Assembly: GCA_018292915.2 (NCBI GenBank)
Contig: JACVVK020000294.1
Location: 257,501-321,500, forward strand
Origin: Batillaria attramentaria
Taxonomy: Eukaryota > Mollusca > Gastropoda > Batillariidae
Direction: 5' to 3'
DNA length: 64,000 nt
The translations under genes and the position numbers were made by a program. Under the pieces are notes generated by a model. It was not told the origin of the DNA, searched no databases, and worked only from the letters and a program-made list of their open reading frames with translations. This document shows positions 9,200 to 19,635 of this stretch, in pieces (position 1 is the stretch's first letter; every line of letters starts with the position of its first letter).

Positions 9200-9720
9200 T
9201 CCAAAAAGTGGCGACACATCCCCAAGAAATGCCAGTATCACGTCAAGCAGGCCAACAATAGACTCAAGCACGTCAAGCTTTTATTTGCTTAACTTGTAAC
9301 CACTTCGCAGTCATTACCGTTTCCGTTTCTAGTATCACGTCAATCAAACATGACGTCGGAAAAAATGACGCTGATACTGCCTTTTGCGTCAGTGCGCGCG
9401 TGCCTTTTCTGCGATGGATCTGACCTGTTCAGTACGTAAGCAGCCCTGCACAGCGTTCTGGGTTCTTCTTCTTTCATGAATTTGTTCTCCGTGCATATTC
9501 TGTTCATAAAGTATTGGAGTTGTATTCTGTTATATCCCGTGTCTTCTCTGCGATTGCACGAAGATGGCGACATAGTAGAAGTAAAATACACCACGTCTCC
9601 AAACAGAGGAATTCGGAAAGAAAGTGGCGAGACACCCCCAAGAAAAAACAGCATCACGTCAATCAAACATGACGCACTTACTTTACGTCAGTGCGCGTGC
9701 GTCTCTTTTTCGATGTTTGT
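9200..9720. repeat. diverged local duplication
   Basis: AAAGTGGCGACAC...CCCAAGAAA...ATCACGTCAATCAAACATGACG...GCGTCAGTGCGCG at about 9205-9400 recurs at about 9617-9705. The left copy is the one interrupted by the 84 bp insertion at 9247-9330. Confidence 0.6.
9234..9343. mobile_element. 84 bp truncated retroelement insertion with 13 bp TSD
   Basis: AGTATCACGTCAA at 9234-9246 is repeated exactly at 9331-9343. The insert's last ~51 bp (from CTTTTATTTGCTTAACTTG to CCGTTTCCGTTTC) equals the end of the element at 4935-5095. The first ~31 bp is unrelated filler. Same end with a different 5' limit supports retrotransposition with 5' truncation. Confidence 0.65.
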
Positions 9721-9904
9721 GAGGCGTGTGGCTTGTAGAGGAAATGTGCTGTGAGTACAAATTTTCGAGTCAACTGACGATAACGGCTGCAGTGAATTTT
9801 TCTAATTTTTTTGTATATTTTTTATGGCACTCCAGGCTCATTATCTATGTATAGTAGGAGCGATTTTGAGATCTAAAGTGTGTTCACCAGCACTTTCATC
9901 AGGT

Positions 9905-10489
9905 ACGGCTTACGCCAAAAGTATAAAAGCGACAACCTCCAAAATTCATTTTGTTGAGAGTCCGTATTCATGCTATCTATGTCCAAAACAATGGAGTGGT
10001 TTAGGTAAATATTACGCCTTTAAACGCCAGAAAGCCACTTTTTCTGAAAAGGGCGATAACTCGCAAATCATGTGTGCAATCGTACCTGGATCGGGCCTTC
10101 TATTCAACAATCTTGATTCATTTAGAAACCCCAAATTTGAAATCGATCGGTTCAGTATTTTCGGAGAAATAGGCATCTGAACTGGGTTCACATGCAATGT
10201 CAACTCAGGCTCGGTTTACATGAAAACTATAAGAGCGACCATTTTCTAGTAGTGACTCTGTTCAGAGTCCGTATTCAAGCTATCTACTGCCAAAAAATTG
10301 AGTGATTTAAATAAATATTACGCCTGTACACGAAAGACAACCAACTTGTCTCAAAAGGGCGATAACTCCCAAATCATTTAAGCAATCATCACACGCTTGG
10401 TTCCTCTAATGTAACATTTTGATATATTTGGATACCCCAAATTTGAAGCCATTCGGTTAAGTATTTTCGAAGAAACGGGCCCGGACACA

Positions 10490-10490
<1 letters not shown>
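9905..10490 (+). repeat. two diverged tandem copies of a ~290 bp unit
   Basis: Copy 1 (about 9917-10195) and copy 2 (about 10228-10485) share AGAGTCCGTATTCA-GCTATCTA, AAAAGGGCGATAACTC-CAAATCAT, CCCCAAATTTGAA and AGTATTTTCG-GAAA in the same order. Copy 1 is open for 118 codons on the plus strand. Copy 2 has in-frame stops and no conserved reading frame, so this is an old repeat and not a protein-coding duplication. Confidence 0.65.

Positions 10491-10493
<3 letters not shown>

Positions 10494-10549
<56 letters not shown>
10494..10549. repeat. (CA)n microsatellite
   Basis: A perfect CA tract at the end of the tandem duplicate. Confidence 0.95.
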
Positions 10550-10553
<4 letters not shown>

Positions 10554-10956
10554 GGCACTCACTGAGGAGGAGAAGCGCGTTCGGCGGACCATACATGCCA
10601 GCGTCGATGATGCACGTTTTCTTACGTCATTGTCAGAGTTACACTTGCAAAATCGTCTCTGCGGGAGATCGGCAGTGACGTGCGTTTGTACCACAGATGC
10701 TTGCCCATGAACGTGGAAAATTTAGCCCGTCCTATGATGTTGTTTCCATTACTATGGAAACAACATAAAAAATGGCAGCAATATATCTTTACGTGTGCGC
10801 ATGATCCTTCATTCACACCTGGAAACACACGATGTATCGACAGGGGAAAGTATTATTTCGAGACTCACACGAACCATTCAAACCTCCTCTATACTGCTTG
10901 ATACATTGTACGCCAACTCTCTCTCTCTCTCTCTCTCTCTCTCAGGAAGCCGCTGT

Positions 10957-11320
10957 CAGTTTGAAACGGGGCTGGGCCGCTATTGCGCGGGTCCGCTAGT
11001 GCGTGGGTCCGCTAGTGCGCGGGGCCGCTATATCGCGGGTCCGCTAGTGCGCGGGTCCGCTATTGCGCGGGGCCGCTATTGCGCGGGAATGAAATGTTCG
11101 GTTATGATTGTTCTGTTTTGTTGCCTTATGCGCGAGGATTGCAATGTAATTACCTTAATGAAATAAAAGCAGATTGTCTATTCAACAGTCTTTGTCTTTG
11201 TAGTGATGCAAAGCAAATGTGAAGTAGTATAATTATATGGAAAATATTGACGATTTTCCAAGGAACCCACTGTTTTTGTGAAACCCATTTTTTCAAATGG
11301 AAATTTCTCGTATTTATAGG

Positions 11321-11380
<60 letters not shown>

Positions 11381-12397
11381 GGATCAATGGGTTGATGGGT
11401 GGGGGGGGGGGGGGGGCACAGGAAAGCCCTGTGATCATGCTTTTCTAATGTGGAAGTTTTAAAGCATTAAATCACTCATATTTGTGTAGGATGGGCTGGG
11501 TGATTCACTTGATGAATGTATGTTGACAAATTCAGACATGCTATATTCTGGCTCGTGATTAGGCACCATACACACTGTGTTTGACATGTCACATTTACGG
11601 ACTCCTGCAGATTTTTCATGTGATATGAACCTGACATTTTCGAAGATCAAAATATTGCTCTTATTTTCATCTGTCATAATGTATGTCATATACTTTTGTA
11701 GCTTGAGGAAAATATCTCAGATCATGTGCTGTGACTCACGAGCACCAAAGTGATACAAAACAAATTTCAAATTTATATACATGTATAAATGTTACTTTGG
11801 CCATTTAATAAAGAGTTTATGATGTATTTTATTATAAAGAAGTACAACGAATGAAAACACTCATTTGTCAGATTTTTACCAATACCGGCAAGTCGTCCAT
11901 AATACTACGCGTACATTGACCATCACCGTATATAATAAGCATTTTGATATATACTTCATTTCTGTTTGTTTAAATGATAATAAACCATTGGCAAGTGGCA
12001 TAATAATTGGTTTAAGTAGTACAAGAATCTGTTTATGGTTTAGACCAGCTGTTTGTGAATATTACGTAAGTCGTCGAAGCGTGAAAGCGCGCCTTTAAGT
12101 TAAGGGCTGTAACTCTGGTGCATCCCTATGGATTCTTGGGAACATTTTTGAAATACAATCAGGACATCCTAGGAAGACATCTGGCACCATCGTAGTACAT
12201 TCCCGGGGTGGGGGGGGGGGAGGTGTGCACGGTAGGCCCCGTTACCTTGGCAAGTATTGCTTCTTATAGATGATATGGTCGCGTTATAGCGGCCCCGCGC
12301 AATAGCGGACCCGCGCACTAGCGGACCCGGACCCGCGCACTAGCGGCCCCGTGCACTAGCGGACCCGCGCAATAGCGGGCCGACCCCTTTGAAACTG
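10957..12397. mobile_element. candidate DNA element with inverted 16 bp repeat arrays at both ends
   Basis: The left end reads CAGTTTGAAACGGGG then seven units of the form GCGGGTCCGCTAGTGC / GCGGGGCCGCTATTGC (about 10972-11093). The right end is its mirror image: the same units inverted (about 12286-12380), then CCCCTTTGAAACTG. The 1.2 kb core holds a (GT)n tract, a poly-G and no ORF of size. I read it as a non-autonomous transposon with a 15-20 bp TIR plus subterminal repeats. No clear target-site duplication was found, so the family is unassigned. Confidence 0.6.
11322..11418. repeat. (GT)n tract and poly-G
   Basis: GT microsatellite followed by a 17-base G run, inside the element at 10957-12397. 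Confidence 0.95.
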
Positions 12398-12568
12398 ATC
12401 GTTTCTTCTGCAGTAAATATTTTGTCAGACTTAGCACGTGTTGATCGGGCATTCTACTGGTTTTATCACCCTATAGACAGCGGACCCACGCGGGGTAGAG
12501 AGCCAGTGGTAAATTATTCACGAGCATGGTGAGGTTGCGTTTATCTTTTCTGTCGCGGACTGAGCGTG

Positions 12569-12570
<2 letters not shown>

Positions 12571-12619
<49 letters not shown>

Positions 12620-12737
12620 CACTCACACTCACTCACTCACACACTCACACACTCACTCACTCACACACTCACTCACACACACACTCACTCACTCACACAC
12701 TCACTCACTCACACACTCACACACTCACTCACTCACT
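12571..12737. repeat. (CA)n/(CACT)n microsatellite
   Basis: A CA tract changing to alternating CACT and CACA units. A (CTGT)n and (CT)n tract follows at 12773-12818. Confidence 0.95.
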
Positions 12738-13494
12738 TTGAACACTGTATACGATCTGTGCACACGCAAGCTCCGTCTGTCTGTCTGTCTGCCCGGCCTC
12801 TCTCTCTCTCTCTCTCTCGTGTAGTTGGTGATGATATAGAAAGTGACCACCAAGTCCGAGTACGAAGTTGGCCATCGCTGACTTTCAAAATGATTTGTAC
12901 CTACCTATTGTTTAATGCCAAAATACTGTTGTTGCTTGTGATTTGTATTTCCTTCAACAACACATCGGTATTTCTTCATATTCATGTCGTTCCTCCATGC
13001 CTCAGTAGGGGGTCAAAGGAAATAACTATCTCAGAGTCAGTCTTGAAAACCTCCGACACACGACACTATCTGAGAAGTCTAGCTGGAAGAAATGGAAGGC
13101 ATAGTTTTGTCATTTATAAAATGTTTCGTGATATCGGTAAATATCGCGACATGCTTCCGACATTTCTGTAAGTGTTTGTGTAAATCAAAATGCTTCGTAA
13201 TATTGGCGAATATCACGACATATCTGCATTATTCTAACATTACCGTTCCCGTTTGTGCTATAGAGGCTAAAATACTATCAGTTATCGTGAAGAAAGTTGA
13301 CGATATCAAGATTTATCAAAGAATCGAGACGATTGAAATTTGCACAAGTCACTTATGAATTACATAGATGAACCAATAAGTTTGTAATGTTTTGAAATGG
13401 TAGCACTTACAATACAAGCAGGAGAACGCGTCACTTGACGCAGAAATCGCAAAAGAAGAGCTAGAATTCAAACACGATCCGAGCCATTTGATGA

Positions 13495-13511
13495 TGACGT
13501 CAATGACGTCA
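13495..13511. promoter_or_regulatory. double CRE-like palindrome
   Basis: TGACGTCA occurs twice, one base apart, and the pair is conserved exactly in the duplicate at 17881-17897 although flanking bases differ. TGACGTCA is the CREB/ATF full site. Function here is unproven. Confidence 0.35.
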
Positions 13512-14114
13512 GCCATGTTGACATAGGACACGATAGAGAGTTTTCATATCGGATGACGAAACAAATCACGTCAAGTACGTCGCCATATACAACACGAGTC
13601 ATAATAATATCAGTTGTCAGGACCAAGAGATACGGTAAGAGTGGTAGGACCTAGAGAGAGATAAGCCTGACTAAGCTTTCACTAAACGGTTATCATGAGA
13701 TGCATACATAAAGACTAGAGCGAGTTCACGACTGATTTAAGGACTTTTAATCGTTCATGCACACTGTAATCCGTTTGAGACTTGAGCTAAGTCTCATACT
13801 AGCGTACATTTTGTTCCATGCATCGGGCTCAGGTCGTACGGCCTGCTCGCAGTTCCGGTGATATTGGCCGCACGATAACTGTCATTGATGTCGTACGATG
13901 TTTGCGCCACTGGTACAAGGGTCTAAGCGTCGTGGACTGGATAGGCAGTTTGGTCCTTTTAGCATATTTTGATAGAGGTATCGAGCACGATTTCACTCTA
14001 TACAGGTGAGTCAGTAGCCAATGGGCTGTCCGGAATTTCTCTGATTTCGCAATTCTTCGTTATATTGGTGAATATCGCGACATGGTTGCATTTATTTATT
14101 TATTTTTTTTACTA

Positions 14115-14205
14115 CTTTATAGTCCCTTTCGGGAAATTCGGGTTGCTTCCCCCGGGGGAAGCGCGTCGCCGCGGTGCAGCGCCACCCAATACCTACCTTT
14201 CCTTA
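14115..14205 (-). mobile_element. SINE-B 3' fragment
   Basis: The inverted 3' end of the SINE-B family (TCGGGAAATTCGGG ... CGCGTCGCCGCGGTGCAGCG), next to a short T-rich tract. Confidence 0.7.
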
Positions 14206-14434
14206 TAATGACATTTCTGTTACTGTTTGTACTAGAGGTGTAAAATGGTGAATACTGGTGAATATCGCGACATGCCTGCATTAATAACAGCCTTTGTGCA
14301 TGTGTTAGAGGCCAGTTCCCATAAAGTACCTTCTAACTTTGGCGGCTCGTTCATTCGCTCCATTGACTGATGTGAAATTGATGAACGACATGCTTCCGTA
14401 AATGTGACTTATACATCTTTGTGTTGCGCCAGGA

Positions 14435-14583
14435 GAGTGGGTGTTGGGGAGTTTATGGGTGATATCGAAGACGGGGCAACGAGAAAGGAGACAGCACACA
14501 TATCTGGCCCCAACCTGGATTCGAAATCACGACCTGAGCATTGAAAGTCCAACGCTCTACCATTCGGCGATCCCGGCTCCCCC
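14435..14583 (-). mobile_element. SINE, family A
   Basis: Reverse-strand copy: the tRNA-like head is at the right (GGGAGCCGGGATCGCCGAATGG), and the GATATCACCCATAA and CCCAACACCCAC tail is at the left. Confidence 0.85.
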
Positions 14584-16060
14584 ACTTGGAGAGAGGGTAC
14601 AGAAATAGTGCTCAGCTGGCACAGTTCGCTGTCACGACCGTGTGTGCTGCAAAGTGTAGGTGTAAGAGGTGCGTGCTCTTTCTTAGCTCTCACTCACACG
14701 CAGTCGCACGACAGTAACCGACACTGAGACGCGCGGGGATTTACACCACCACAATATTATTGGCAAGACAAACAGTCATAGCATAACGCGTCAACAGTAC
14801 AGTTACAACACCAGTGATATCAAACAGAATAAACGATGCACCGAAAGATGTCAAGGTAATAATGTACCAAAGAGAGACAAACGATATAAATAATTATATC
14901 TAAGAGCGCTCAGTTCTAGAACGTTTTAACGTGCACGAGATGGTACCTCCAACGATGGTCAAGCGCGCAGACGTGCAGATATGCAGTTTCACAAGCCGCA
15001 GACGGCGGAAAAAGAAACTGGCTCTGCAGCTCTACAACAGCATCACAACAGCTGATGCTCTCGCGGACCAGCACCCACGCTGAATCCCGGATACGGGCAG
15101 TCAGCCTCCCACCCCTTCAGTCGTCGCAGGGCCATAAAATCCTCCACACGACAAGGGTCTAGAGGGCAGCTACTGGCTCCCGAAAAACAGCCACTCGGGC
15201 TAGAACCCCTGTGCAAAAATACACTGTTGTAAGTCCTTGGACTCAACTAGCACATACTGCCTACCTATGGGATAACATTAACCCATGGTACAAACTAGCG
15301 AACGCTCCTATAATACGAACGCTAAAGGAGACTGCACATGCTACGAAGCGCTAAAGGTAGAAGCTTACAACTGTCACATTGGACAAGTCAGCAAAATTAG
15401 TACAGACAGGTCAGTGTTAACAAACTCACTGGTAAAACGTCTGATAACCAAACAGATACTTAGCCGACATAACACTTCGGCCACAATAGTCAAGTTTCAT
15501 ACTAACTTCCTGACGTTGGTAATATCTACACAAGAGAAAATAGCTGACCTGAAACATAACACGGGACATAACAGATATGAACTATTTACCTCCATATGCA
15601 AGATGCGAGGGGTTACAGACGGTAGACCATGGAACACAACGGACGAAAATACGTGCCATCTCTGGAACAGCCGTGTCGGTACTACCGGGCCAAATGCGAA
15701 TAGCAAGTGAATCAGGATGGCTTTTATACCGTTTAGGGCGAATAGGGTGAGTACCGCACAGGATACACCTGCATCACGTGTAAAAAGGGGATCTGTATCG
15801 ACTTTGACAAGGGAAACGGACAGGTCAGCATATTACACACAAATGTCCCGTGTAAAACCTTCACTAAGGGATACATGCGTGGCCCGTGTAGAAAATAAGG
15901 CACGTGTGCCACACAGTACATAGTTACGATGCATACGGAAATCATACCAACCCGTCATACGGAAATCATACCGGCACATGATTTACCCTTCACAACCCGT
16001 CATACGGAAATCATACCGGCACATGATTTACCCTTCATAACCTAAGTCACGCATCCGTGA
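14584..16060. other. gene-free stretch, possibly old LTR or retroelement DNA
   Basis: No reading frame longer than about 140 codons and no recognisable domain. On the minus strand the right edge reads TGTCACGGATGCGTGAC, which resembles an LTR beginning with TG, but I could not find a matching CA end, a TSD or a second LTR. The stretch 15945-16045 has two and a half copies of a ~44 bp repeat (GTCATACGGAAATCATACCG ... CACATGATTTACCCTTCA). Confidence 0.3.
15945..16045. repeat. ~44 bp tandem repeat
   Basis: CCCGTCATACGGAAATCATA with CACATGATTTACCCTTC is present as two full units plus a partial one to the left. Confidence 0.8.
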
Positions 16061-16062
16061 CA

Positions 16063-16288
16063 TTCGCCCGCTAGTGGGTGCAAATGTATACCAGTCATGC
16101 GCAGGAGGGCCTGCAGGGGCAGGTGTCAACTGGTGGGGGCGATTGTATCCCCGCAACGCGGGAGGGGGTGCAAATGTACTCAGGGGTCTGGCGAGTTGAA
16201 GTCACGTGGCCGCTGACTTCCTCCTCCGACTTTATGCGAAATATCGACGGAATTGACTGGTATACATTTGCACCCCCTAACGGGCGAA
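16063..16288. mobile_element. short inverted-repeat element (MITE-like)
   Basis: TIRs of about 36 bp: the left end reads TTCGCCCGCTAGTGGG then GTGCAAATGTATACCAGTCA, and the right end is its mirror with 2-3 mismatches. An internal partial copy of GGGTGCAAATGTA lies at 16168-16180. Total length ~226 bp with no ORF. Confidence 0.7.
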
Positions 16289-16760
16289 CTATACCAACTG
16301 AGCCAAAATAGCAACACACAGCAAAAGGGTATTGGGTATTATTCAAGGTCACGGCAGCTGGACTCATTTTAGCACGTGACCGTGAGTGTAGTTTGTTGTT
16401 TCGTTAAAGTCTCAACACGTTTGTCAGGCATACAACAACGCTGTGGAAAACGTTTCATCGCATGCGCTTACTCCGTGCATCAGAATCGGTCACTTTGGAC
16501 GCCATATTGCATCTGAAACCATTGTGGTGACTCGAGCTGGCGTATGTGCTGTTCTACGTACGTGCACTGGAAGCATACCGCGTCATCAGTAAACTCGACC
16601 TGGCAGAAAGGGACTCTTGTTGGCCGCGAATTAGCCTTTGTTGCTTGCGCGGCGTTAAGCCCTAAATAACTAACTAAGTAAACTCAAAGCAGGCGACGTC
16701 ATCTGATTGCGAACTGAGGACCAACTACACAGTCTTGATCAGCAGCTATTTTTATCGACT

Positions 16761-17058
16761 TGGACCCACATGTAAAAGTCGGAGTTAGGGAGTTTAGCCC
16801 CGGGTTAGAGTCTAACCTCGAACTAAACTAGCTCTAGGGTTAATTTTTTTCTGTTGTTTTTTTTTTTTTTTGTTGTGTTTTAAATCAGGAAGCGGGTCCA
16901 TTCCAGCAAGGTGTCTATGCCGTTGTAGAAGGATTTTTGTCTTTCTTTCTTCGCTTCCTTTTTTTATTTAATTTTGTTTTGGGGTTTCTTTTGTCCTAGT
17001 CTAGATTAGGCCCGTAGCCGTGGGTTAAATTAACCTCGAGTTCTACATACGGGCCCAG
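16761..17058. mobile_element. MITE family F (GGGCCCGTATGTA ends), copy 1
   Basis: Imperfect TIRs start GGACCCACATGTAAAAGTC and end TACATACGGGCCC. Inside are TAACCTCGAACTAAAC-AGCTCTAGGGTTAA, AGCGGGTCCATTCCAGCAAG and TTAGGCCCGTAGCCGTGGG. Three more copies lie at 21091, 32811 and 36351. Confidence 0.8.
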
Positions 17059-17601
17059 GTCTTATCGACGTATTGTACAGGTATGGAAGCGTCAGGCCAA
17101 AGAATGTTATAATTCTCCACTATTAAAAAAAAAAGTCACGAAAAGGGCCGCAAAGGCCGAAAGGAGCATCTGTTCATTTGGTAAACAGCTGAGAGGTTTG
17201 TAAGCGGCAGTTCCCCCCACCCCCTCAGACCTCATTCGGAACATTGAGAGTTTAATTTAGGCACGCGACTCAAACAACCTTGGTCCAGACGATAAGGAAA
17301 CTATTCAGCCAGTGCAGTGCAGTCAAGTGCACGCTAACCTGTCTGCGTGATACAGAGAGAGAAAATCAGGTTGACAAATTAGCTGGTGAACACGACTGGC
17401 TTAAAGTCTTCATACGTTTTGCCAGGCGTGCAGAGACGTGTGAAAGACGTATCATGGAATGTGTCTTTCCGTTCTCGAAATCGCAAACTAGGATCACAAT
17501 ATAGCATCTGACGCCATTGTGGTGACTCTGACCGGTGTGTATTTTGTTAGTTTGTTGTTCTAACAGTGAATTCCGTACAGTGAGCAGACGGCGACGTTAG
17601 T

Positions 17602-17614
17602 TCGCGCGCGCGCG

Positions 17615-17675
<61 letters not shown>
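17602..17675. repeat. (CG)n(CA)n microsatellite
   Basis: A CG run followed by a CA run, ending at the left edge of segmental duplication copy 2. Confidence 0.95.
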
Positions 17676-17677
<2 letters not shown>

Positions 17678-18905
17678 ACATCAGTTGATGATATAAAGAT
17701 TTATATCAAAGAATGGAGACGACCGAAATTTGCACAAGCCTCATATGAATGATACAGATGAATCAGTTAGTTTAGAATGAAATGGTAGCACTTACAATAC
17801 ATGCAGGAGAACGCGTCACTTGAGTTGACGCAGAAGTCGCAAAAGAAGCGCTTGAAGGGAAACCGGATCCGAGCCACTGATGACGTCAATGACGTCAGCT
17901 GTGTTGACATAGAACACGATAAAGTGTTTCATGTCGGATGACGAAGCAAATGACGCCAAGTATGTTGCCAGATAGAATACGAGTCATTTCAGTCGTCAAG
18001 GCCCAGAGATATACTGAGAGCGGTAGGACTTAACTCGGAGATAAGCTTGACTAATATAAGCTTATACTAAACGGTTAGTATGAGATGCGTACACAAACAC
18101 TACGGCGAGTTTACGACTGATTTAGGGGCTAAATGTTCATGCACGCTGATGATAGTTCCGTTGTAATCCGTTTGAGACTAGAACTAAGTCTCATTGGGGG
18201 TGAGCGGTGGTCTAATAGGTAGCGCGCCTGATTTAGTCGTTGCGCTACTGAACGGCCGTCACTAATGTCATGGCGATGAAGCGTGGGCCGTTCGAGCCCA
18301 GGACGAGCTTGTGATATGTGATACCGGTTTTTCCTGGCTACCGGGCTGCTCATCGGGGGTTTCTCTCCGGGTTATCCGGTTTCCTCCCCCAGCAAAATTG
18401 TAAAAAAAATATAGGATAGGTATTGGATGGCGCTGCACCGCGGCGACGCGCTTCCCGCGGGGGGAATCAGCCGGAATTTCCCGAAAGTAAAAAAACAAAA
18501 CAAACAAACAAACGAACAAACGAACAAAAAAACACCAACTAGTGTACATTTTGTTTCATGCGTCTGGCTCAGGCCTATAGTCAGGTGAGTCATTAGCCAA
18601 TGGGCTGTCCGGAATTTATCTAATTTTGCAATACTTCGTTATATTGGCGAATATCGCGATATGATTGCCTTTATAATGACATTTCTGTTCCTGTTTGTGC
18701 TAGAGGCGTAAAATGGTGAATACTGCTGAATATCGCGACATGCCTGCATTAATAACGACATTTTGTGTAACTGTTTGTACTAGAGGCCAGTTCCCATAAA
18801 CTTCTAAATTTGGCGGCTCGTTCATTCGCCCCGTGACTGATGTGAAAATGATGAACGACATGCTTCCGAAAACGTGAATGAAACATCGCTTTGTGTTGCG
18901 CCAGG
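17669..18905. repeat. segmental duplication, copy 2 (pairs with about 13276-14435)
   Basis: Collinear with copy 1 about 4.4 kb away on the same strand. It is interrupted by a SINE-B at 18194-18540, where copy 1 passes straight from AAGTCTCAT to ACTAGCGTACATTTTG. The double TGACGTCA site is kept (17881-17897). Confidence 0.8.
18194..18540 (+). mobile_element. tRNA-derived SINE, family B
   Basis: Head GGTGAGCGGTGGTCTAATAG with GTAGCGCGC resembles a pol III box A region, and CCGTTCGAGCCCAGG resembles box B. The body has GAGCTTGTGATATGTGATA, GCTGCTCATCGGGGGTTTCT and GGCGCTGCACCGCGGCGACG, ending GGAATTTCCCGAAAG and an A-rich tail. Other copies are at 23285 and 33434, and a fragment at 14115. The empty site is preserved in segmental duplication copy 1. 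Confidence 0.8.
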
Positions 18906-19119
18906 AGAAAGGGTACCGAAATAGCAACCCGCAACAAAAAGGTATTGGGTCTTTCGGTTCAAAGACGCAATGGAACGCTTCAATACAGGTCTATAGTTCA
19001 ACCTGTATTGATCTGTCAGCTCTATTTCGATCTGCTGAAATGGCAGGGCTCGTCTCAGGTAAGGCAAACTGCTCTATGTTGTGTGTTCAGCTGTTCTGTC
19101 TGCGCATTCTTTGCTGGTT

Positions 19120-19368
19120 GGTTAGCTAGCTTTGGAAATTTAATCTTCAGCACATAACATTTGAAAATGTATGCAATTCTAAACTTCCGAAACATAAATA
19201 CCCGAGCCGACCCTTCGCACCACGTAAGTGTAATGTGTTCATGTTGTATGTGTCAGAGAATGCGTGTGCTTCACGTTAGTGTGCGTGTTGGATTCAGCTC
19301 GCGGCGTTTTGAGCCAATTAAAGACATTGGGTAAAGCGCCATCACAATACATATTTATCATTATTATT
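19120..19368 (+). mobile_element. SINE family E, 5'-truncated
   Basis: Has the family body (GCAATTCTAAACTTCCGAAA, GACCCTTCGCACCACGT), the GCGGCGTTTTGAGCCAATTA-GGGTAAAGCGCC end and an ATT-rich tail. The tRNA-like head is missing. Confidence 0.75.
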
Positions 19369-19429
19369 AGTTGTTACTGGTTCTCCTCAGCTTCAGTCGC
19401 AAACGCCTCAAGATATTTAGGAAAGCCTG

Positions 19430-19578
19430 GGCAGTGAACGACAGCAGAGCATTGGGCTTCCGATCCTGGGGTCGTGAGTTCGGATCCTAGCCGGGAGCCA
19501 AATATTTGTGCTGGCCTTTTTCTGGTCGCTCCTCCGTCTTTCATATCACCCATATCTGGCGAAAAGGACTTTACCTTT
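19430..19578 (+). mobile_element. SINE family A, diverged
   Basis: Box B region GAGTTCGGATCCTAGCC and body AAATATTTGTGCTGGCC, with a degenerate head. It directly abuts a T/G homopolymer and the inverted SINE-D. Confidence 0.7.
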
Positions 19579-19635
19579 CTTTTCTTCTTTTTTTTTTTTT
19601 TTTGGGGGGGGGGGGGGGGGGGTGGGGGGGGGGCT

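Larger units (their letters stand above)
13125..14435. repeat. segmental duplication, copy 1 (pairs with 17669-18905)
   Basis: From about 13276 to 14435 this region is collinear with 17669-18905: ATGGTAGCACTTACAATACA, GGAGAACGCGTCACTTGA, GACGTCAATGACGTCAGC, CACTAAACGGTTAT, TAATCCGTTTGAGACT, CCAATGGGCTGTCCGGAATT and TTTGGCGGCTCGTTCATTCG appear in both in order. Copy 1 lacks the ~345 bp SINE-B found at 18194-18540. It carries instead a SINE-B fragment at 14115-14200. An ~80 bp degenerate sub-repeat (GGTGAATATCGCGACATG ... GACATTTCTGTTCCTGTTTG) recurs at about 13130, 13200, 14065 and 14210. No ORF is conserved. Confidence 0.8.

Noticed and set aside
9824..10180. 118-codon plus-strand frame as a gene
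   Set aside because: The tandem duplicate at 10228-10485 does not keep the frame and no family is recognised. It is better explained as repeat DNA.
15945..16045. CRISPR-like array
   Set aside because: Only about two and a half 44 bp units with no unique spacers, in animal nuclear DNA. It is an ordinary tandem repeat.
14730..16061. Solo LTR beginning TGTCACGG on the minus strand
   Set aside because: No matching CA terminus, target-site duplication or second LTR could be found.
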